The translations under genes were made by a program, and so were the position numbers. The notes under the pieces were generated by a model. It made no database searches. It saw nothing but the letters and a program-made list of their open reading frames with translations, and was not told where the DNA came from. DNA of 5,515 nt from Syntrophomonadaceae bacterium (GTDB taxonomy: Bacteria; Bacillota; Dethiobacteria; DTU022): the NCBI GenBank assembly GCA_007127255.1, contig SKZS01000003.1:1-5515 (forward strand). Direction: 5' to 3'. Of this stretch, positions 1-5,515 are shown one piece after another; within the stretch, counting starts at the first letter, position 1; every line of letters begins with the position of its first letter.

Positions 1-33
1 ATAAAAAACAATGGAGCCCGCCAGGGCTCCATT
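1..33 (-). terminator. Rho-independent terminator of the liv operon
   Basis: Read on the minus strand, a perfect 10-bp stem (AATGGAGCCC paired with GGGCTCCATT, loop TGGC) is followed after one G by six T residues. The arms lie at 24-33 and 10-19 and the T-tract at 3-8. It begins 33 bases past the livM stop codon, with nothing coding in between, so it marks the 3' end of the five-gene transcript. Confidence 0.93.
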
Positions 34-66
34 TATTATGTGCATGATTTATTTTCTGCTGTCTTA

Positions 67-1242
67 CTATTCACCTTTTGCTAAACGTCTGCTTTCGATG
101 ATCTTATTTACCCTGCTCTTAGGCAGCATCGGTTCCACTTTTTCAGGAACAAGACCATGCGGCATAAACAGGATAACTCCGATGATCACTGCACCCAAAA
201 GGGTAAACTCCAACCACAGTGGATCAATACCTATATTCAACAGGAATCCGAACCACTGGTGGCGGAAAATAACAATCATCGTTCTGAGAATTGTAAGGAG
301 AAATACTCCCAGCAGTACCCCTAAAGTGCTTCCAATACCGCCCAGCATCATAAACGCCCAGGGCCAGAAAGTCCAGGTTAGCTTCTGAAATCCAAATGCA
401 GTACAGGTCCCTGTATAAATAACGTAAAGTCCGCCGGCAATAGCAGCTACCGCTGAACCGATTACAAGGCTTTGCGTCCTTACTTTTACAACATCAATTC
501 CCGCTGCAGCAGCCGAGATGTCGTTATCCCTGATCATCCGCATCGAGCGCCCGAAGGGAGAACGAGCCAGCCGATTCATATATATGAAAACCATGAATGC
601 CGCAACAAAAATAACCAGGACAATAACTGTAAAGCGGTCAACGGCAAATATCCTGAAGGGATCCGGCACATAAATTGGAACACTTCCACCAACCATACCG
701 CTCCAATTATGTCCCACCCACATCAAGAAGTCGCCAAAGGCAAGAAGTGATATGCCCAGGTAAGCTTCCTTTAACCTGATTGCCGGCCGTGAAATAATCC
801 ACCCTATTAATGCCCCAGAAATAGCAGCAATAATTAAAGAGAAGAGAAGAAAACCGATCGAAAGAAGCCAGCTGCTTGCCAGAAGCGCATTAATCTCCGG
901 AACAATCCTGAAATTAACAGCGTCTGAAGCATATTCAAGCCCGTAAGGAAGATCCATAAACCAGGCTAAAATCCGACCGGGAATGGCTCCAACTGCAAAG
1001 GCGCCGGCGATAACAGCCGCCACTCGACCAAACTGGGGAACACCGGCATAACCAGTTTCCAGGTTCAAGCTCATTGTAATTATCGCAAAAACTGCAAAAT
1101 CAATAAAAATGGTCAGGATAATTGGAACCCCCCTGCTGGCAAACAGGTAGGTCAGCAACGCCAGAACTATTACTATAACAGGAACTTCTTTTCGGGTTAT
1201 GAATTCTTTTAAGCTTGACTTAATACCAGTCTCGGTTGTCAT
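67..1242 (-). CDS. livM: Branched-chain amino acid ABC transporter, permease LivM
   Basis: This 391-residue polytopic membrane protein is the second channel subunit of the importer, expected to pair with LivH. Hydrophobic segments are visible at about 20-36, 40-60, 121-150, 204-222, 258-277, 294-320 and 341-360. A basic, probably cytoplasmic tail follows from about 362. Family marks include NLETGYAGVPQFG (60-72), which corresponds to the LNL..GYAG motif of LivM proteins. The loop GRSMRMIRDNDISAAAAGID (231-250) is the EAA-like stretch that contacts the ATPases, and GGIGSTLG (301-308) is the usual glycine-rich motif. The start ATG overlaps the livH stop as ATGA, and an AGGTGAG Shine-Dalgarno lies five bases upstream, so the start is well supported and translation is probably coupled to livH. 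It is the last gene before the terminator. The FGRVAAV wording after GYAG differs from the more usual SLGHAAF type, so it belongs to a divergent branch. Family assignment is firm; substrate is inferred. Confidence 0.93.
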   Translation of the reverse strand: MTTETGIKSSLKEFITRKEVPVIVIVLALLTYLFASRGVPIILTIFIDFAVFAIITMSLNLETGYAGVPQFGRVAAVIAGAFAVGAIPGRILAWFMDLPYGLEYASDAVNFRIVPEINALLASSWLLSIGFLLFSLIIAAISGALIGWIISRPAIRLKEAYLGISLLAFGDFLMWVGHNWSGMVGGSVPIYVPDPFRIFAVDRFTVIVLVIFVAAFMVFIYMNRLARSPFGRSMRMIRDNDISAAAAGIDVVKVRTQSLVIGSAVAAIAGGLYVIYTGTCTAFGFQKLTWTFWPWAFMMLGGIGSTLGVLLGVFLLTILRTMIVIFRHQWFGFLLNIGIDPLWLEFTLLGAVIIGVILFMPHGLVPEKVEPMLPKSRVNKIIESRRLAKGE

Positions 1243-2177
1243 GTATTCTCACCTCTCTTTGTCGCAGTAAGCTTACCAATAAGCTTACCTAACGGTATCC
1301 CGGCCAATCCTCGTGGAAAGATGATCAGGGTAGCAGCCATCAAAATCAGAGGAATTGCCATCCGGTATCCCTGTACCCAGGGGCCAAACTGCTGGGACAG
1401 GGCAAAAACACCGGCATACTCGGTGATTCCGATTAAAAATCCGCCGAGCATTCCTCCGTATAGGCTGCCCAACCCACCAAGAATCGCGCCTGCAAACATT
1501 AACGGTATAGTATACATTCCCATAACAGGAGTTCCGGTCATGGCCATGGCCATAAACGAACCCCCCAGCGCGGCCATGCCTCCCCCGATAATCCACGCTA
1601 CCAAATAAACACTATCAGAATTTATCCCTGATGCTTTGGAGAGAACCGGGTTTTCTATCGTGGCCCGCATCGCTACACCGAACTTAGTCCTGGTCAAAAA
1701 CAAATGCAGAATAATTAATATTGCAACTGTTACTAAAGGCAAAATAAAAGCAGCCGCCCTTGTGCCAAACAGTTCAAAATCATAAACATTCATCGTAACC
1801 CTTCGTGGAAACAAACGGTACGCATGGGTTAAAAAGTCTGCATACATCTGGATAAATGATAACAACAAAAGATCATAACCAAGCGTCGACATCATCAGGG
1901 TAATCTCCGCTGCTTTTCGATTTAATAAGTGTCTATTTAACCCAAAGTAGCAGATTAGCCCCAGGAATGAGCCAAATAAAAAAACAAAAGGATAATACTG
2001 GTAAGGCGCTCCGCCATATAGTGCAACGCCAGTATAGGATATATAAAACCCAAATGTTGCCATGCTGGCCACGGCAAAGTTGAAAGTACGAGTTGTAATA
2101 TAGATCATGGTTATGCTTCCTGCAGTCAATGCCAGGCCGCTGGAATAAATCAATCCACTTGCCAACCAGGGCGCCAT
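1239..2177 (-). CDS. livH: Branched-chain amino acid ABC transporter, permease LivH
   Basis: This 312-residue integral membrane protein is the first channel subunit of the importer. Hydrophobic segments are seen at about 7-27, 34-53, 62-79, 92-110, 141-161, 190-210, 225-252 and 272-287. The family's N-terminal NFA motif appears as TFNFAVASMATFG (31-43). The cytoplasmic coupling loop reads FGVAMRATIENPVLSKASGI (166-185), and the glycine-rich motif GGLGSLYGGMLGG (234-246) is typical of LivH. The ATG lies five bases after the livF stop codon. The best Shine-Dalgarno, AAGGGAGTGA at 2187-2196, sits inside the end of livF with an unusually long gap of about 12 bases to the ATG; the only nearby GTG is out of frame. 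The 3' end overlaps livM by four bases. Its length is normal for the family. The transporter role is secure from sequence and context; specificity for branched-chain amino acids is inferred. Confidence 0.93.
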   Translation of the reverse strand: MAPWLASGLIYSSGLALTAGSITMIYITTRTFNFAVASMATFGFYISYTGVALYGGAPYQYYPFVFLFGSFLGLICYFGLNRHLLNRKAAEITLMMSTLGYDLLLLSFIQMYADFLTHAYRLFPRRVTMNVYDFELFGTRAAAFILPLVTVAILIILHLFLTRTKFGVAMRATIENPVLSKASGINSDSVYLVAWIIGGGMAALGGSFMAMAMTGTPVMGMYTIPLMFAGAILGGLGSLYGGMLGGFLIGITEYAGVFALSQQFGPWVQGYRMAIPLILMAATLIIFPRGLAGIPLGKLIGKLTATKRGENT

Positions 2178-2182
2178 ATGAT

Positions 2183-2944
2183 TTATTCACTCCCTTCCAA
2201 TGATGGTTTTTCAATGCCTGCTATGTCTTGATCTTCCGGTTTTATGCCCAGGTACATTGAGCACAGCTCCGGTTCGTGTAGCAAGTCATCAGCTTTGCCT
2301 TTGAATCTGACTTCACCGCTGACCAGCAGGTATGCAGTATCACCAATTTCTAAAGCTCTCTTAGCCATCTGTTCAACCATAAGAATGGTAATACCCAGTT
2401 CGTTTCTTAACCTCGACACTTCCATCATCACTTTTTCTGCAATAATCGGAGCCAGGTCCGTACTCAATTCATCTAGAAGCATCAGTTTGGGGTTTTTCAT
2501 CAAACCCATCGCAATGGCAAGCATCCTTCTTTCGCCACCGCTTAAAGTCCCTGCTTTGCGATATAGGAATTTCTTAAGAACCGGAAATATATCGGTCATA
2601 TTTTCGGCCTTAATTTTTGCCTCTTCTCCAGGCATTAAATATCCAGCCATTTTCAGGTTTTCCATAACTGAAAGATCAGCAAAAACGTTACCCATCTGCG
2701 GTACGTATGAAATGCCTCTACGGGCAAGATTATGAGTTAATTCTCCCTTTATAGGAAGATCTTCATACATTATCTCTCCGGAAAATACTCTCGCAATCCC
2801 CATAATGCTGCAAAGCAAAGTAGTTTTTCCCGCACCGTTTGGTCCCACGATAACAGTAATTCCTTTACCTGGAACATCAATGCTAAGATCATATAGAATT
2901 TGAAGCTTATCATAGCCTGCATAGAGATTATTTATTCTGAGCAT
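2183..2944 (-). CDS. livF: Branched-chain amino acid ABC transporter, ATP-binding protein LivF
   Basis: This 253-residue cytoplasmic ATPase is one of the two nucleotide-binding subunits. In order: Walker A GPNGAGKT (34-41), Q-loop VPQ (Q83), an intact signature LSGGE (134-138), Walker B KLMLLDE (153-159) and a switch region LMVEQ (188-192). LivF proteins normally carry glutamine instead of the H-loop histidine, so Q192 identifies it as LivF rather than LivG. Two departures stand out: leucine follows the catalytic glutamate where proline is normal, and the D-loop reads STDLAP where LivF proteins usually have SLGLAP. The ATG overlaps the end of livG by 13 bases. An AAGGGGGT Shine-Dalgarno lies seven bases upstream, so the start is well supported. 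The C-terminal tail after about residue 235 is hydrophilic and looks variable. Length is slightly above the usual of about 235. Confidence 0.94.
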   Translation of the reverse strand: MLRINNLYAGYDKLQILYDLSIDVPGKGITVIVGPNGAGKTTLLCSIMGIARVFSGEIMYEDLPIKGELTHNLARRGISYVPQMGNVFADLSVMENLKMAGYLMPGEEAKIKAENMTDIFPVLKKFLYRKAGTLSGGERRMLAIAMGLMKNPKLMLLDELSTDLAPIIAEKVMMEVSRLRNELGITILMVEQMAKRALEIGDTAYLLVSGEVRFKGKADDLLHEPELCSMYLGIKPEDQDIAGIEKPSLEGSE

Positions 2945-3705
2945 GCTTCTACCCCCTTGCCAAGATAAACCTCTATTACCTTGGGATCGGTAAGGACCTG
3001 CCTTGGAGGACCTTCAGAAATAATATTCCCTACATCCATGGCATAAACATAATCGGCGAAGGGAGCGGCAATATCAATTCTGTGCTCAATCACAAGAAAA
3101 GTCAGGCCTTCTTTCTTTAAATTAGCCACGTGTGATAGTATTTCATGAGCAGAAGCAGGATCCACACCGCCAATTGGTTCATCCAGGGCAATCAACTTGG
3201 CTCCTGAGGAGAGACCTTTGGCCACTTCGAGCAGCTTCAGCTGAGCGGCACCAAGAGAACTGCTGGGCAGGTGCCAGCTTTTTTCCAAACCAACTTTTGC
3301 TAAAATATCCATTGCCTTTTCCATGTTTTCCTCATCCTGACCAACCCATGCTTTGCGAGATGGAGCCTTTAAGGGAGATTCTCCCGGGTTTCTCATCGCA
3401 CCCAGTACGTTGTCCAGAACAGTCAAACCTATAAAAGGAAGTGGAATTTGAAAGCTCCTCACAAATCCCACTTCATAAATCTTATGGGGTTTCCACCCCG
3501 TTATATCTTTTTCGTTAAACAGCACCCGGCCGGATGTAGGTCTTAGTATCCCGGTGCAACAGTTAACCAGGGTTGTTTTGCCGCTGCCGTTTGGACCGAT
3601 TAACATGGTGAAGGTGTTTTCTTTAACTGTGATGCTTGCATTGTTAACTGCCACCAATCCTTCAAAAGACTTGGTGACATTTTCTGTTACCAGAATATTT
3701 TTCAC
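2932..3705 (-). CDS. livG: Branched-chain amino acid ABC transporter, ATP-binding protein LivG
   Basis: This 257-residue cytoplasmic ATPase is the partner of LivF. Numbering from the chosen start: Walker A GPNGSGKT (37-44), Q-loop SFQ (Q86), Walker B LIALDEP (171-177, with D175 and E176), D-loop GGVDP (179-183) and H-loop histidine H208 in VIEHR. The C-terminal pattern with a YLG ending is typical of LivG. The signature motif is degenerate: LGAAQ (151-155) replaces LSGGQ or the LivG-type L-x-Y-G-Q, losing the normally conserved glycine. The start is chosen as the GTG at 3703-3705, because the Shine-Dalgarno AAGGTGG is seven bases upstream of it. A second in-frame GTG at 3709-3711 (259 residues) sits only one base from that Shine-Dalgarno. 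The gene follows the binding protein after a gap holding a hairpin and overlaps livF by 13 bases. Acidic and basic residues are about equal in number. Confidence 0.93.
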   Translation of the reverse strand: MKNILVTENVTKSFEGLVAVNNASITVKENTFTMLIGPNGSGKTTLVNCCTGILRPTSGRVLFNEKDITGWKPHKIYEVGFVRSFQIPLPFIGLTVLDNVLGAMRNPGESPLKAPSRKAWVGQDEENMEKAMDILAKVGLEKSWHLPSSSLGAAQLKLLEVAKGLSSGAKLIALDEPIGGVDPASAHEILSHVANLKKEGLTFLVIEHRIDIAAPFADYVYAMDVGNIISEGPPRQVLTDPKVIEVYLGKGVEACSE

Positions 3706-3712
3706 TTTCACA

Positions 3713-3719
3713 CCACCTT
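3713..3719 (-). promoter_or_regulatory. Shine-Dalgarno deciding the livG start
   Basis: Minus-strand AAGGTGG is the only good ribosome binding site ahead of livG. It is one base from the outer GTG (3709-3711) but seven bases from the inner GTG (3703-3705), which favours the inner one as the true start. Confidence 0.65.
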
Positions 3720-3723
3720 AAAT

Positions 3724-3755
3724 GGGGGCCGGAGAACACCCCCGACCCCCTTTTT
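3724..3755 (-). other. GC-rich intercistronic hairpin between binding protein and livG
   Basis: On the minus strand GGGGGTCGG (3742-3750) pairs with CCGGCCCCC (3724-3732) in a nine-base-pair stem with one G-T wobble and a nine-base loop. No T-tract follows on this strand (ATTTAAGG comes next), so it is not a classical terminator for the operon. It more likely shields the binding-protein mRNA from 3' decay or partly attenuates transcription, which are known ways to make more binding protein than membrane subunits. On the plus strand the same hairpin is followed by TTTTT (3751-3755) and has the form of a true intrinsic terminator, but no plus-strand gene is visible. Confidence 0.75.
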
Positions 3756-3774
3756 CAGTACCTGTTTTCGGATC

Positions 3775-5031
3775 TTAATAGATCTCTTCTTCCCAGATGA
3801 TGGTTTCAGCCCCACCATCATAGTAACCGGGAGTGGTCCATTCAAGATCTTCGTTCAGCATTATGTAGTCATAGTCTGCAAAAGCCCGGTCACCGAATTC
3901 ATTAAGAACAATGTGACCGCTGGATCCATATACCGCGGACCATTCATCAATTAAGCTCGGCATAACATCTCTGACAGCAGCGGTATCATATCCTACTTCA
4001 TTAAAAGCAAGGGCAAATCCCCAGATAATATCGTAGCTGTTGTATGAGTAGGCATCAGTATCCCGTCCGAGTTCTTCACGAATATGTTCTTTAACGTGAT
4101 CGTGCAGTGACTGATCGGATAACTCAGGCAGCCGGTTCATGGAATTGACAAACTTAACAGCTGCTGCAAACTCGGAACCAGTTGGATGTGACGCGACAGC
4201 TTCCGAAAAAGCCGTTCCGTCACTGCCGATCCAGACTATATCCCACAGCTGCTCATAACCGGCTGCTTCAGCCAGGAATGGTGCAGCTTCTTCGAAGGCA
4301 ATCAGGTTAAAGGCAATGTTTTCAAGCGCAACACCTTGCTCTACCAGGTCTGTAACGTAATCATCAAGCAGCGCAACATCAGTAGTAAAGTCTTCTTTCA
4401 AAGGATCGTAGCGAAGTTTATCAGGATAAATTTCCAGTCCCAGTTCTTCAGCTGAACCTTGTGCAGCGCCCTGCAGTCCGTCTCCCCAGGTATCACCGCG
4501 CCATCCAAAGATCAGATGTGTCGCACCGGCTTCCTGGGCAACATGGGCAATAGCAGGACCCTGGATTAAATCGTCTGTGCAGAAACGGAACAGCCAGTCG
4601 TCGGCAATACCAAGAGCAGGTGAGGTTGAAGATGGAGAGATGAAGAAGATCTCGTTGGCATTGGCAAATGATAAGCATTCACCGGTAGCTCCACTGGCCA
4701 TCGGGCCGGCAAAAAACTGAACTCCGTCACCATACCAGCTCTGCATTTTACGCAATGCAACCGGACCTTCAGTCTGGGTGTCGTCAATTTCAAGGCGCAG
4801 GCGCCAGTCTGCCCCTTCTTCCTCCAGCCATTCGTTAACATCAGCTGCCGCCAACCTGGCAGCATAAGCGTTGTTTTCACCAAAGGTGCCCAGCGGTCCA
4901 GTCATCGGGAACAGCGCCACAACTGTATACGTTTCCACGCCATCAACAGCGTCGTCTGCTTCGCCGCAACCGGCAACAAAACCGATAGCAAGCAAACTTA
5001 CAACAATCAGTATTAAAAACTTAACTTTCAC
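3775..5031 (-). CDS. Branched-chain amino acid ABC transporter, substrate-binding lipoprotein
   Basis: This 418-residue exported protein captures the ligand outside the membrane and delivers it to LivH/LivM. Residues 1-21 form a signal peptide (MKVK, then a hydrophobic core) ending in the lipobox VAGC, with C22 as the lipidated cysteine. The mature part has the periplasmic-binding-protein type 1 (LivJ/LivK-like) fold. The opening FPMTGPLGTFG (41-51), the ligand-site stretch SPSSTSPAL (132-140), the lobe-2 strand and loop GDTWGDGLQGA (179-189) and the YNSYDIIWGFALAF helix (330-343) support this. C119 and C151 are the only other cysteines after C22. The mature protein is very acidic: counted by eye, about 73 Asp/Glu against 17 Lys/Arg. 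The GTG start is fixed by an in-frame TAA immediately upstream and an AAAGGGGG Shine-Dalgarno eight bases away. It is the first gene of the operon. The ligand could be another amino acid or an amide; the gene is not close enough to LivJ or LivK to name it so. Confidence 0.92.
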   Translation of the reverse strand: MKVKFLILIVVSLLAIGFVAGCGEADDAVDGVETYTVVALFPMTGPLGTFGENNAYAARLAAADVNEWLEEEGADWRLRLEIDDTQTEGPVALRKMQSWYGDGVQFFAGPMASGATGECLSFANANEIFFISPSSTSPALGIADDWLFRFCTDDLIQGPAIAHVAQEAGATHLIFGWRGDTWGDGLQGAAQGSAEELGLEIYPDKLRYDPLKEDFTTDVALLDDYVTDLVEQGVALENIAFNLIAFEEAAPFLAEAAGYEQLWDIVWIGSDGTAFSEAVASHPTGSEFAAAVKFVNSMNRLPELSDQSLHDHVKEHIREELGRDTDAYSYNSYDIIWGFALAFNEVGYDTAAVRDVMPSLIDEWSAVYGSSGHIVLNEFGDRAFADYDYIMLNEDLEWTTPGYYDGGAETIIWEEEIY

Positions 5032-5240
5032 TTACAAAACCCCCTTTAATTTTTGTAACAACTAGCCAATTCATTACATAATATACTTCGCGAGCTAATC
5101 TTTTACTATTAGCAATCTTAGTTGAACAGATGCTCCTTTGTATTCAACCCCCTTTTAAATCAGATTCGATTCAAAAAGATATATACAGATATATTCTTTT
5201 GGACAGGCTTTTGGATTGCTTTGACAGTCTGAAAGACGAT
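5032..5240 (-). promoter_or_regulatory. Long 5' leader of the liv operon
   Basis: About 208 untranslated bases separate the predicted transcription start (near 5239) from the GTG start. Small stems are visible on the minus strand. GCTAAT/ATTAGC lies at 5094-5113 with an eight-base loop. GTTGAA/TTCAAC lies at 5121-5148, with an AAAGGAG sequence in its loop and AAAAGGGGG just before it. An AT-rich imperfect stem lies near 5180-5200. The real ribosome binding site is AAAGGGGG at 5040-5047. I see no T-box motif, no terminator-type attenuator and no riboswitch class that I recognise. A post-transcriptional role is possible but only inferred from length. Confidence 0.45.
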
Positions 5241-5245
5241 AATAA

Positions 5246-5275
5246 ATTATAATAGCAAACTTGACCAGATGTCAA
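5246..5275 (-). promoter_or_regulatory. Near-consensus sigma-A promoter of the liv operon
   Basis: On the minus strand a perfect -35 box TTGACA (5270-5275) and a perfect -10 box TATAAT (5246-5251) are separated by 18 bases, which predicts a start site near 5239. It points at the binding-protein gene and is the only good promoter seen ahead of the operon. Such a strong promoter would normally need a repressor or leader control if the operon is regulated. Confidence 0.85.
5261..5275. promoter_or_regulatory. Inverted repeat over the -35 box, possible operator
   Basis: TTGACCAGATGTCAA is an inverted repeat with five-base arms (TTGAC/GTCAA) and a five-base spacer. The right arm lies within the -35 box of the minus-strand promoter, so a dimeric regulator bound here would block RNA polymerase. 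The arms are short, and part of the symmetry comes from the -35 consensus itself, so chance is a real alternative. Confidence 0.35.
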
Positions 5276-5297
5276 CCAATATTCTTCTTTTTTTTGA
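5276..5297 (-). promoter_or_regulatory. A-rich UP-element-like tract
   Basis: Directly upstream of the -35 box the minus strand carries a run of eight A residues (5288-5295) followed by AGAAGAATATTGG-type sequence. A/T-rich tracts in this position bind the RNA polymerase alpha C-terminal domain and raise promoter strength. Between this tract and the palindrome (5298-5383) I see no gene, RNA or site that I can name. Confidence 0.5.
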
Positions 5298-5383
5298 AAC
5301 TTTTCTACTTTGTACATTCAAGCATGCTCTGGCTACTAATTGATCACCTAAGGCACATTCTCCATCGTCTATATATTCTCCTG

Positions 5384-5427
5384 CAAATAAGTTAAAAAAG
5401 GTGTCAGACACCTTTTTAACTTATTTG
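5384..5427. repeat. 44-base near-perfect palindrome (REP/MITE-like)
   Basis: The left arm (5384-5405) and right arm (5407-5427) are inverted copies around a central A at 5406, apart from one extra A in the left arm's A-run. The core is GGTGTCAGACACC flanked by A and T runs, so transcripts from either strand would fold into a long hairpin containing a T-tract. It could act as a second, bidirectional terminator behind the rRNA operon. From memory, GGTGTC-GACACC palindromes recur in many Firmicute genomes and resemble repeats linked with REP-associated transposases. No transposase is present here and only one copy is seen in the window. Confidence 0.75.
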
Positions 5428-5437
5428 TACATAAAGC

Positions 5438-5470
5438 GGCCTCCCTCGTGTTCGAAGGGAGGCCTTTTTT
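5438..5470. terminator. Hairpin terminator downstream of 5S rRNA
   Basis: GGCCTCCCT (5438-5446) pairs with AGGGAGGCC (5456-5464) in a perfect nine-base-pair stem with a nine-base loop. On the minus strand it lies about 15 bases after the 5S rRNA end and is followed by GC and then a short TTTAT, a modest T-tract. On the plus strand six T residues follow directly (5465-5470), so it works best in form as a plus-strand terminator and is probably bidirectional. Confidence 0.8.
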
Positions 5471-5478
5471 AAAAGTTT

Positions 5479-5515
5479 CCTGGCGGGGACCTACTCTCCC
5501 GGGAGCTCGCGCCCC
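5479..5515 (-). rRNA. rrf: 5S ribosomal RNA, partial (3' end)
   Basis: The reverse complement of this edge reads GGGAGAGTAGG followed by TCCCCGCCAGG, the conserved 3' portion of bacterial 5S rRNA (loop E/helix IV region and the 3' strand of helix I). The GC-rich GCGAGCTCCC before it fits the helix IV arm. The rest lies beyond the window. The usual form is GGTCGCCGCCAGG, so one base in helix I differs and should be matched by a change in the unseen 5' strand. Its presence shows that an rRNA operon ends just upstream of the liv operon on the same strand. Confidence 0.87.

Noticed and set aside
11..388. Plus-strand open frame of 125 codons
   Set aside because: It overlaps the operon terminator and livM in antisense, has no ribosome binding site, and livM is strongly supported.
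2244..2735. Plus-strand open frame of 163 codons opposite livF
   Set aside because: It is a shadow of livF, whose ATPase motifs are all in the minus frame; the plus-strand product has low-complexity serine-rich content and no recognisable domain.
3700..5031. Near-identical gene starts (GTGAAAGT then an AA-containing codon) in the binding protein and livG
   Set aside because: The match covers only about ten bases and the downstream sequences are unrelated, so chance is enough to explain it.
5121..5152. Leader mini-ORF starting at TTG right after GGGGG, nine codons
   Set aside because: The Shine-Dalgarno would touch the start codon with no spacer, and the codons show no run of branched-chain residues expected of a leader peptide.
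5298..5383. Possible tRNA or other RNA gene between the palindrome and the UP-like tract
   Set aside because: I found no cloverleaf, no TTCGA-type T-loop and no conserved RNA motif on either strand.
5360..5390. AGGAG followed by ATG giving a five-codon peptide on the minus strand
   Set aside because: It lies upstream of the mapped promoter motif and is too short to separate from chance.
5247..5411. Minus-strand open frame of 54 codons from a GTG inside the palindrome to a TAA in the -10 box
   Set aside because: It has no Shine-Dalgarno, starts within a repeat, runs through the -35 box and ends in the -10 box of the liv promoter. The peptide resembles nothing that I recognise.

Overview
The window holds one complete five-gene operon on the minus strand for an ABC importer of the hydrophobic (branched-chain) amino acid uptake family. 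It is read from about 5240 down to a strong terminator at 1-33. The organism looks like a Gram-positive-type bacterium, probably an anaerobic Firmicute. The reasons are a near-consensus sigma-A promoter, strong G-rich Shine-Dalgarno sequences, GTG starts, a lipoprotein-anchored binding protein and tightly packed genes. The exported binding protein is extremely acidic while the cytoplasmic ATPase LivG is charge-balanced. That pattern fits a surface exposed to alkaline or saline surroundings, but this is inference.

Layout from the right edge, in transcription order. The last 37 bases are the 3' end of a 5S rRNA gene, so an rRNA operon ends here on the same strand. It is followed by a hairpin terminator (5438-5470) and a 44-base near-perfect palindrome (5384-5427) of REP/MITE-like appearance. 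Next come an A-rich UP-like tract, a near-consensus promoter (-35 at 5270-5275, -10 at 5246-5251) with a small inverted repeat over the -35 box, and an untranslated leader of about 208 bases. The genes follow: binding lipoprotein (3775-5031), an intercistronic GC-rich hairpin (3724-3755), ATPase LivG (2932-3705), ATPase LivF (2183-2944), permease LivH (1239-2177) and permease LivM (67-1242). The genes overlap or nearly abut from livG onward.

The genes should work as one machine. The lipoprotein captures an amino acid or related ligand outside the membrane and hands it to the LivH/LivM channel. The LivG/LivF ATPase pair drives transport. The true ligand cannot be read from sequence, because the family also includes transporters of urea, amides and other small molecules.

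I see no clearly undescribed system. The points most worth a second look are a degenerate ABC signature in LivG (LGAAQ) that would share one ATP site with the LivF glutamine switch, an altered Walker B/D-loop in LivF, the hyperacidic binding protein, the structured leader, and the palindrome next to the rRNA operon.
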